Assembly: GCF_045635475.1 (NCBI RefSeq)
Contig: NZ_JBJGXI010000084.1
Coordinates: 1-10,147, forward strand
Source: JBJGXI01 sp045635475
GTDB lineage: Bacteria; Bacillota; Bacilli; Bacillales; Amphibacillaceae
DNA: 10,147 nt
Direction of reading: 5' to 3'
Of the stretch, positions 5,971 through 10,147 are shown in pieces (position 1 is the stretch's first letter; each line of letters starts with the position of its first letter). The translations under genes and the position numbers were made by a program. A model generated the notes under the pieces. That model did not search any database. It had not been told where the DNA came from and saw only the letters and a list, made by a program, of their open reading frames with translations.

Positions 5971-6002
5971 GTGCACAAAAAAGGACAACATACTTTGTGC
6001 AC
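5971..6002. repeat. Inverted repeat GTGCACAAA / TTTGTGCAC upstream of msmX
   Basis: A 9-bp perfect inverted repeat (5971-5979 and 5994-6002) with a 14-nt spacer lies between the regulator gene and the msmX promoter. Each arm contains the palindrome GTGCAC. The U-run of the minus strand is in the loop, not after the stem, so it is not a classic terminator. It could be an operator. The palindrome CTTGTACAAG (5948-5957) lies inside the promoter spacer. Confidence 0.4.
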
Positions 6003-6037
6003 GTTTACATAATGGTTGAAAAAGGAATTAAACTTAG

Positions 6038-6928
6038 TTATTTCATTTTTCGTAACAATAGCGTTAGATATACCGTTAGCGCACCGTTAAATTGTTTCAC
6101 ATCGATGCCAGTTTTTTCGATGAATTTATCAACACGATATTGTAGGCTATTGCGGTGCATATAAAGCTGTTTGGCAGCAAGCGTAGCATTAGAATTGCAA
6201 GTTAGAAATACTTCGATTGTTTTCAACAATTCCTCATCATCAACAGTATCTGAAAGGATTGAATCAACGGTTGTTTTGGCTGCTACTTTACTGATTGGAT
6301 CTAATAACAAATATGGTAGTGCGTCAACATATCGGATAACTGGTACTTGGGAATAGGTAAGTACAAGGTGGAAACATTGTTTTCCCCATTGGTAGTCTCT
6401 TGAAGCATTGTCTAAATGCTTGTACGTAGGAGAAATAAATAAGTGGACTTTCATATAAAAATCACTCATCAATACATCAATAATTTGATCAAAGGAAATT
6501 GGGTCATCCTCTGCAGAAGTGATTTCTTCTATGATCACACCTTCGTGATTATTTTCCCACAAAATTGAAACTTTACTTGGAAATAATCCTTGAATGGCTT
6601 CTCGAAAAGCAGATGGATCTACTTCAGTATCAGAAACGGCAAAAAATATAAAACGATAAGGTAAATTTTCCATAGTAGTTGTTGATTGGTTATCAAAGAG
6701 TATTTGCATCCAGAGTTTTTCTTTTTCTGTTCCAGGTGCTTGATTTGCATGATAAGGAGTTAAAAATGTTTCTAAAAGCAGTCGATCTTTCTCGGTTATT
6801 TCAATATTGGCGATACCAATAATTGTATTGTCTTCGGTTGTGTACCAATTGTATTGGTCAGTGTCCAATGGTGCATCAGAATATGCTTCTATAAGAGATG
6901 GGAATATTATTTTTAATTGATTAAGCAT
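6038..6928 (-). CDS. PucR/CdaR-type transcriptional regulator with C-terminal HTH
   Basis: This 296-aa protein has a C-terminal helix-turn-helix of the PucR/CdaR type at about 234-290: LLKTIEVFLTCNSNATLAAK followed by QLYMHRNSLQYRVDKFIEKT. The conserved order (growing helix, N...A...L..HRN...YR...I...G.D) marks the HTH_30 domain. The first 230 residues have no motif I can name and would hold the sensing part. There are no membrane segments, so it should be cytoplasmic. ATG 6928 is preceded by AGAGG at 10 nt. It lies upstream of msmX on the same strand with no strong terminator between, so partial co-transcription is possible. The pairing resembles YxkF-MsmX of B. subtilis, from memory. Control of msmX or sugar genes is an inference from context only; the ligand is unknown. 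Confidence 0.8.
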   Translation of the reverse strand: MLNQLKIIFPSLIEAYSDAPLDTDQYNWYTTEDNTIIGIANIEITEKDRLLLETFLTPYHANQAPGTEKEKLWMQILFDNQSTTTMENLPYRFIFFAVSDTEVDPSAFREAIQGLFPSKVSILWENNHEGVIIEEITSAEDDPISFDQIIDVLMSDFYMKVHLFISPTYKHLDNASRDYQWGKQCFHLVLTYSQVPVIRYVDALPYLLLDPISKVAAKTTVDSILSDTVDDEELLKTIEVFLTCNSNATLAAKQLYMHRNSLQYRVDKFIEKTGIDVKQFNGALTVYLTLLLRKMK

Positions 6929-6962
6929 AACAGTTAGCCTCTTTCATTCTAATCTTTTCTTT

Positions 6963-6971
6963 AGTATAACA
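6963..6971 (-). promoter_or_regulatory. Extended -10 promoter candidate for the PucR-like regulator
   Basis: On the minus strand the bases read TGTTATACT, one mismatch from TGnTATAAT, 34 nt upstream of the start codon. The -35 is poor. Confidence 0.4.
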
Positions 6972-7005
6972 AAGCTGCGTTTTAGTTGCTTTAATTATGA
7001 TAAAC

Positions 7006-7035
7006 AAAGAAGCGTACAGCAAAGTACGCTTCTTT
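7006..7035 (-). terminator. Hairpin terminator serving the 62-aa gene
   Basis: A perfect 12-bp stem (AAAGAAGCGTAC / GTACGCTTCTTT) with a 6-nt loop is followed on the minus strand by a T-rich tail (stem-end TTCTTT then GTTTATC). The nearest upstream gene on that strand ends at 7252. The 197-bp element at 7039-7235 lies in between and probably pushed the terminator away. Confidence 0.65.
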
Positions 7036-7038
7036 AAG

Positions 7039-7235
7039 TGCGTGTTCAAAAAGGTGACGAAGTAGCAGCAAGAAGGTCGAGGCTTTGAACATCCCCGCGA
7101 CCGCAGTGAAATCTTGGTGCTTCGAAAGCATAGTCCTCGCACGCAGAAAAAGTGTTTTTCTTTTTCAAGGATAAGCTTTTCCATAACCGGATAGACGAAC
7201 CAACGCTAGAGTTCGTTTGGTCCCTTTTTGAACAA
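7039..7235. mobile_element. MITE-like non-coding element, about 197 bp
   Basis: The ends carry a 12-bp inverted repeat TGTTCAAAAAGG (7043-7054) / CCTTTTTGAACA (7223-7234). The element is flanked by a 10-bp direct repeat CTTCTTTAAG (7029-7038 and 7236-7245), as expected for target-site duplication, although the left copy overlaps the stem of the terminator. The inside has no credible gene and several short stems, such as GAAAAAG / CTTTTTC (7146-7166) and ACGAAC / GTTCGT (7195-7216). With the promoter at 6963-6971 this accounts for the gene-free stretch 6929-7251. No transposase is present, so any mobility would need one in trans. A structured intergenic repeat is the alternative. Confidence 0.55.
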
Positions 7236-7251
7236 CTTCTTTAAGAATGAG

Positions 7252-7440
7252 TTAGCTTTCTTCAGGAAAGGGCTCGTTTTCTTTTGGTAGCTCCCGAGCT
7301 TGCTCTATTTGCATACGGTCATGAACAGAGTAGGTTGTACCGCCTGCCATGCCTTCGTTAATCATCCGGTCCACATCAACTTCATATTTTTCTCGTGATT
7401 TGTCGTAATCATTTTCAATGAATTTCTTCTTTTTCTCCAT
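7252..7440 (-). CDS. Conserved-looking 62-aa acidic protein, function unknown
   Basis: ATG 7440 has an excellent Shine-Dalgarno, AAAGGAGG (7455-7448), 7 nt upstream, which argues that this small frame is real. The product starts MEKKKKFIENDYDKSREKYE, then VDVDRMINEGMAGG, and ends with an acidic tail (ENEPFPEES). It is charged, predicted soluble and helical, with no Cys, signal peptide or membrane segment. I do not recognise the family; the DVDRMINEG-GG stretch looks like a conserved core. It lies between the yheC/yheD-family gene and the PucR-like regulator on the same strand. Its ribosome site is the 3' arm of a terminator-like hairpin, and its own terminator is displaced by the element at 7039-7235. 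Confidence 0.7.
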   Translation of the reverse strand: MEKKKKFIENDYDKSREKYEVDVDRMINEGMAGGTTYSVHDRMQIEQARELPKENEPFPEES

Positions 7441-7485
7441 AAAAAAACCTCCTTTCTATCGTTAGTTTTCACGAAAGAAGGGAGG
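7441..7485 (-). terminator. Terminator-like hairpin whose 3' arm is the Shine-Dalgarno of the 62-aa gene
   Basis: On the minus strand CCTCCCTTCT (7485-7476) pairs with AGAAAGGAGG (7457-7448) over 10 positions with one C-A mismatch. An inner TCGT/ACGA stem extends it beyond one U-U mismatch. Seven U (7447-7441) follow and touch the ATG at 7440. It begins 55 nt after the yheC/yheD-family stop codon and should end that transcript. It also hides the ribosome site of the next gene in any read-through RNA. Confidence 0.65.
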
Positions 7486-7540
7486 TCATTCATTTTAACG
7501 TGTAGAGTTAATACTAACGTTATAAGAGTTCCTTATTCAA

Positions 7541-8878
7541 TTAGATCAAATCATTATTTTTACTTGAATTATAGAGATAAAAAGCATATTTAAATGGATA
7601 AGTTAAAATATTGTCTGCTTCATGTTTGATGGTGGGATGATTAAATATCCCATAACCTGGCTTTGCATTCGCTTCAAATAGCCATACATTTTCCTCGTTA
7701 TCAATACCAAAATCAAAACCGATCTCTCCAAGTGGTTGATCAATTGCTTTTTCTAATTCGATACTCACTTTTTCAGCTGTTGTAGTTAATCGATGTCGAA
7801 TTAAATTAGCTCTTTCGTTAGAAAATAACTCTTCAAGCAAGTGTACACTGCCGCCTCGTTTTACATGTGTCGTTAAACTACCCTTCCCAGCAAATTTGGC
7901 ACAGGTTAATGTTACTTCCCAGCTATTTCGATGGTTTTTATTACAATGCACGCGAAAATCAATTGCACTTTTCCCTTTTTTAATTAAATCCACTTCTTTT
8001 TGTGCAACATACCCTTTAAAGCCGTTTGGAAAATGTTGTTTGAAAAATGCAGAGATTTTTGTGTAACGATTTACTTGTGGTTTATTTTGCAAATAATAAT
8101 GACATTCTAATTCACCAGAGGGCAATTTAACACAACGGACGATTCCCTCTCCGCGGCTTCCGTGTATCGGTTTAATATATATTGGGAATTTGTCAGTCAT
8201 TGCTATAATCTTGGACTCAGATGGATGAATGACAGTTGTTGGAATTAGATAGGAGCAAGCTACACTGCGCATGAGCAGTTCATAGATTTCCCATTTATTA
8301 AAGAAGCCCTGATTAAAGAATATTCCTTCATCTTGTAGTCGTTTCTTTGCTTGAATAACTTCTGGATGATGCTCAATTTTGCGATTGGGTATACGATCAT
8401 AAATAATAGCCGGGTACATAAACACACCTTTGTGCCATTTTTCATTTTTATAGTAATATGCTGTAATTCTTCTATCATCAAGAGCAAGATGTTGATGACC
8501 AAAAATAACTGTTTGAAAACCTAGCTTCTCACCGGCTTTACTTAGTAGCTCAAAAACTTCTGTACGTGATCCTAATATGGACGTACCTTCTGTGAAACCC
8601 GCAGTAAATATCCCTAGGGTTAAGAGGATGATAATCTGCTGATCATTATTATCAATAGTTATTGTTTTGTTTTTAGGCATATTTAACTTAGACTTTAAAT
8701 AAGAAGCAATGTATAATGTGCTTTGATCTTTTTGATGACCGAGACATTCAACAGTTGATTGATATGGACCGTATTGTATGCGATTGACTTGCTTAAAATC
8801 TTGATAAAATCGATAGGGGACAATGATACGATTTTTCTTACCTTGATAATACTTAATTTCAAATGTATACGTAGTAAT
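7541..8878 (-). CDS. YheC/YheD-family endospore coat-associated protein (ATP-grasp-like), ATT start
   Basis: The open frame runs from ATT 8878 to 7541, 445 codons. The first ATG (8680) has no ribosome site and would lose 66 residues. ATT 8878 has GGAGG exactly 7 nt upstream, an in-frame TAA lies before it, and there is no ATG, GTG or TTG between that TAA and 8680. The N-terminal part (TTYTFEIKYYQGKKNRIIVP) reads as protein. The total length is close to that I recall for B. subtilis YheD (about 450 aa), while the short form would be nearer YheC. Family motifs include YPAIIYDRIPNR (155-166), the nucleotide loop YIKPIHGSRGEGI (234-246), and the ATP-grasp metal-site region GEIGFDFGID (384-393) with LFEANAKPGYG (400-410). 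These proteins are associated with the spore coat in Bacillus; the ligated substrate is not known to me. It diverges from the yheB-like gene. Confidence 0.85.
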   Translation of the reverse strand: MTTYTFEIKYYQGKKNRIIVPYRFYQDFKQVNRIQYGPYQSTVECLGHQKDQSTLYIASYLKSKLNMPKNKTITIDNNDQQIIILLTLGIFTAGFTEGTSILGSRTEVFELLSKAGEKLGFQTVIFGHQHLALDDRRITAYYYKNEKWHKGVFMYPAIIYDRIPNRKIEHHPEVIQAKKRLQDEGIFFNQGFFNKWEIYELLMRSVACSYLIPTTVIHPSESKIIAMTDKFPIYIKPIHGSRGEGIVRCVKLPSGELECHYYLQNKPQVNRYTKISAFFKQHFPNGFKGYVAQKEVDLIKKGKSAIDFRVHCNKNHRNSWEVTLTCAKFAGKGSLTTHVKRGGSVHLLEELFSNERANLIRHRLTTTAEKVSIELEKAIDQPLGEIGFDFGIDNEENVWLFEANAKPGYGIFNHPTIKHEADNILTYPFKYAFYLYNSSKNNDLI

Positions 8879-8890
8879 TTTTGTCCCTCC
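8878..8890 (-). promoter_or_regulatory. Shine-Dalgarno and ATT start of the yheC/yheD-family gene
   Basis: On the minus strand AAAAAGGAGGGACAAAA precedes ATT ACT ACG. GGAGG (8890-8886) is 7 nt from ATT 8878-8876, the ideal spacing, and the downstream frame is coding. No other permitted start in this frame has a ribosome site. Confidence 0.65.
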
Positions 8891-8988
8891 TTTTTGAACA
8901 TAGGTTTATTACTACATATATATGAGCGAAGTAAGATCGTCATGCCTAGGTTATAAATAAAGGAATATGAATATAAAGGATGATGAAA

Positions 8989-10125
8989 GTGCCGCAATTT
9001 GTACTTGTTATAATGATGGCTGTAATTGGTGCTGCTATTGGGGGTATCACGAATTCGTTAGCAATAAAAATGCTGTTCCGCCCATATAGTGCCAAATATA
9101 TTTTTGGTAGGAAGGTCCCATTTACACCAGGATTAATTCCAAAACGCAGACAGGAGCTAGCAAAACAACTTGGGAAAATGGTTGTAGAGCATTTATTAAC
9201 ACCTGAGGGATTGAAGCGAAAATTACAGCATGCTACATTTCAAAATCAATTAAAAGGGTGGGCCAAAGAGGAAGCTAGAGGACTTCTTGAAAAAGATATC
9301 ACAATTCAGCAACAATTAGAAAAAATGGGTGTACCGATAAATGAGTCAATCATCCGCGGGAAAATGGAGGATTGGACAGAAGCAGTCTACGAAAAATATA
9401 TGGAAAGCCGTCGTCAACTACCTTTAAAAGAATTACTAGATGAACAATTAATTCATAAGGTGGAACAAAAAATAGATCCTTTATCTTCATACGCACAACA
9501 AAAATTAGGTGGATATTTAGAAAGTGAAGCATGTAGACGAAAACTTGAGGATATAATGGAATCGTTTTTGGAAGGGAGAGGCTTTTTTGGCAATATGATT
9601 GCTTCATTTATGGATAAAGATAGTATGATCGATAAAATCCAGCCAATGATTGTCCAATATGCTTATTCAAGTGAAGTACGCCAATGGATGAACCAAATTA
9701 TATCCAATGAATGGCAAGATTGGTTAAACCAACCGTTGGAACATGTTGAACGTAAATTAGGTGGACGAGGAGCGATACTTAAAAATTTAGCTGGTGTTAC
9801 GGAACAACTGCCAATTGGAAAATGGTTAAATAGTACGATGAGAGAAGTGACGGCACCAGTTACTAATTATATTGTTAATGTTGCTATTCCACCCGTTATT
9901 ACAACGATAAGCGCATCGCTAGCTGATCGAATGGACACATTACTTCAAAGATTACAGCTAGAAGAAATTGTTGAAAAGGAAGTAGAAACATTCCCGATTG
10001 AACGAATCGAACAGCTTGTGCTAAGTATTTCAGCAAAAGAATTTAAACTGATTACATACCTAGGGGCATTACTAGGAGGAATGATTGGTGTTGTCCAAGG
10101 TCTTATTGTTCTTGTTATTCAATAG
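8989..10125 (+). CDS. yheB: DUF445 / UPF0754 membrane protein, YheB-like
   Basis: The product has the hallmark N-terminus of the family: a membrane segment (VLVIMMAVIGAAIGG), then TNSLAIKMLFRPY and VPFTPGLIPKRRQELAKQLG. A long, charged, helix-rich middle follows, and a C-terminal membrane segment (ITYLGALLGGMIGVVQGLIV, about 355-375). Both ends are thus likely anchored in the membrane. The function is unknown; the gene lies beside yheC/yheD in B. subtilis, as here. I prefer GTG 8989 because AAAGGA (8975-8980) lies 8 nt upstream and gives 378 aa, close to the usual length. ATG 8980 and ATG 8983 are in frame but overlap or almost touch that site; if one of them is used the protein gains 2-3 residues. 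The stop codon is 22 bases before the window ends, so any terminator lies outside. Confidence 0.88.
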   Translation: MPQFVLVIMMAVIGAAIGGITNSLAIKMLFRPYSAKYIFGRKVPFTPGLIPKRRQELAKQLGKMVVEHLLTPEGLKRKLQHATFQNQLKGWAKEEARGLLEKDITIQQQLEKMGVPINESIIRGKMEDWTEAVYEKYMESRRQLPLKELLDEQLIHKVEQKIDPLSSYAQQKLGGYLESEACRRKLEDIMESFLEGRGFFGNMIASFMDKDSMIDKIQPMIVQYAYSSEVRQWMNQIISNEWQDWLNQPLEHVERKLGGRGAILKNLAGVTEQLPIGKWLNSTMREVTAPVTNYIVNVAIPPVITTISASLADRMDTLLQRLQLEEIVEKEVETFPIERIEQLVLSISAKEFKLITYLGALLGGMIGVVQGLIVLVIQ

Positions 10126-10147
10126 CATGAGCCTGTTCCGCTTCCTT

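Noticed and set aside
6921..7184. Minus-strand open frame of 87 codons
   Set aside because: It spans the MITE-like element, a terminator hairpin and the regulator's promoter, with no ribosome site or recognisable domain.
8915..8924. Palindrome CATATATATG in the divergent yheB/yheC-yheD intergenic region
   Set aside because: It is a short alternating AT run likely by chance; I could not fit it to a sporulation sigma-factor promoter with a good -35.
8695..8997. Minus-strand open frame of 100 codons
   Set aside because: It is the shifted frame of the N-terminal part of the yheC/yheD-family gene; the frame starting at ATT 8878 fits the coding sequence downstream.
9350..9607. Minus-strand open frame of 85 codons inside the yheB-like gene
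   Set aside because: It is antisense to a clear coding gene and lacks a ribosome site and motifs.

Overview
The window looks like the chromosome of an AT-rich, endospore-forming Firmicute of the Bacillaceae/Planococcaceae group, most like Lysinibacillus or a close relative. The grounds are two alpha/beta-type small acid-soluble spore protein (SASP) genes, a YheC/YheD spore coat-associated ATP-grasp protein beside a YheB-type (DUF445) membrane protein, an MsmX-type sugar-importer ATPase beside a PucR/CdaR-like regulator, strong AGGAGG ribosome sites and Bacillus-type codon use. The genus is an inference from gene content and style. No plasmid, phage, CRISPR or complete insertion-sequence gene is visible.

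Layout. Bases 1-502: a degenerate dispersed repeat runs into a 40-codon minus-strand coding remnant, followed by the leader of a small IDEAL-domain gene (503-745, +). Bases 917-1714 (+): a VanY/YodJ-type D,D-carboxypeptidase lipoprotein. Bases 1771-1899: a probable minus-strand small RNA with an extended -10 and its own terminator. Bases 2005-3390 (+): class II fumarase. Bases 3488-3685 and 3871-4068 (+): tandem SASP genes whose proteins differ at one residue. Bases 4287-4538 (+): a small zinc-ribbon-like protein. Bases 4590-4786: a structured repeat with two identical 49-bp arms, lying between that gene's bidirectional terminator and the end of msmX.

The second half is mostly minus strand, in transcription order: the yheC/yheD-family gene (8878-7541), a 62-aa unknown gene (7440-7252), a PucR/CdaR-like regulator (6928-6038) and msmX (5889-4789). 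The yheB-like gene (8989-10125) diverges from the yheC/yheD-family gene.

How the parts may work together. The SASPs protect spore DNA, the YheC/YheD protein is associated with the spore coat, and the D,D-carboxypeptidase trims peptidoglycan. Fumarase belongs to the citric acid cycle. MsmX energises several sugar importers and has a cre-like operator in its leader. Most genes have their own promoter or terminator, so this reads as core chromosome with small units rather than one operon or a dedicated system.

The most notable points are: (1) the yheC/yheD-family gene seems to start at an ATT codon with a perfectly placed Shine-Dalgarno, 66 codons upstream of the first ATG; (2) the 62-aa gene has a terminator-like hairpin whose 3' arm is its Shine-Dalgarno and whose U-run abuts its ATG; (3) a 197-bp MITE-like element with 12-bp inverted ends and 10-bp flanking direct repeats separates that gene from its terminator; (4) the small RNA candidate upstream of fumC. 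I do not see a clear novel multi-gene system.
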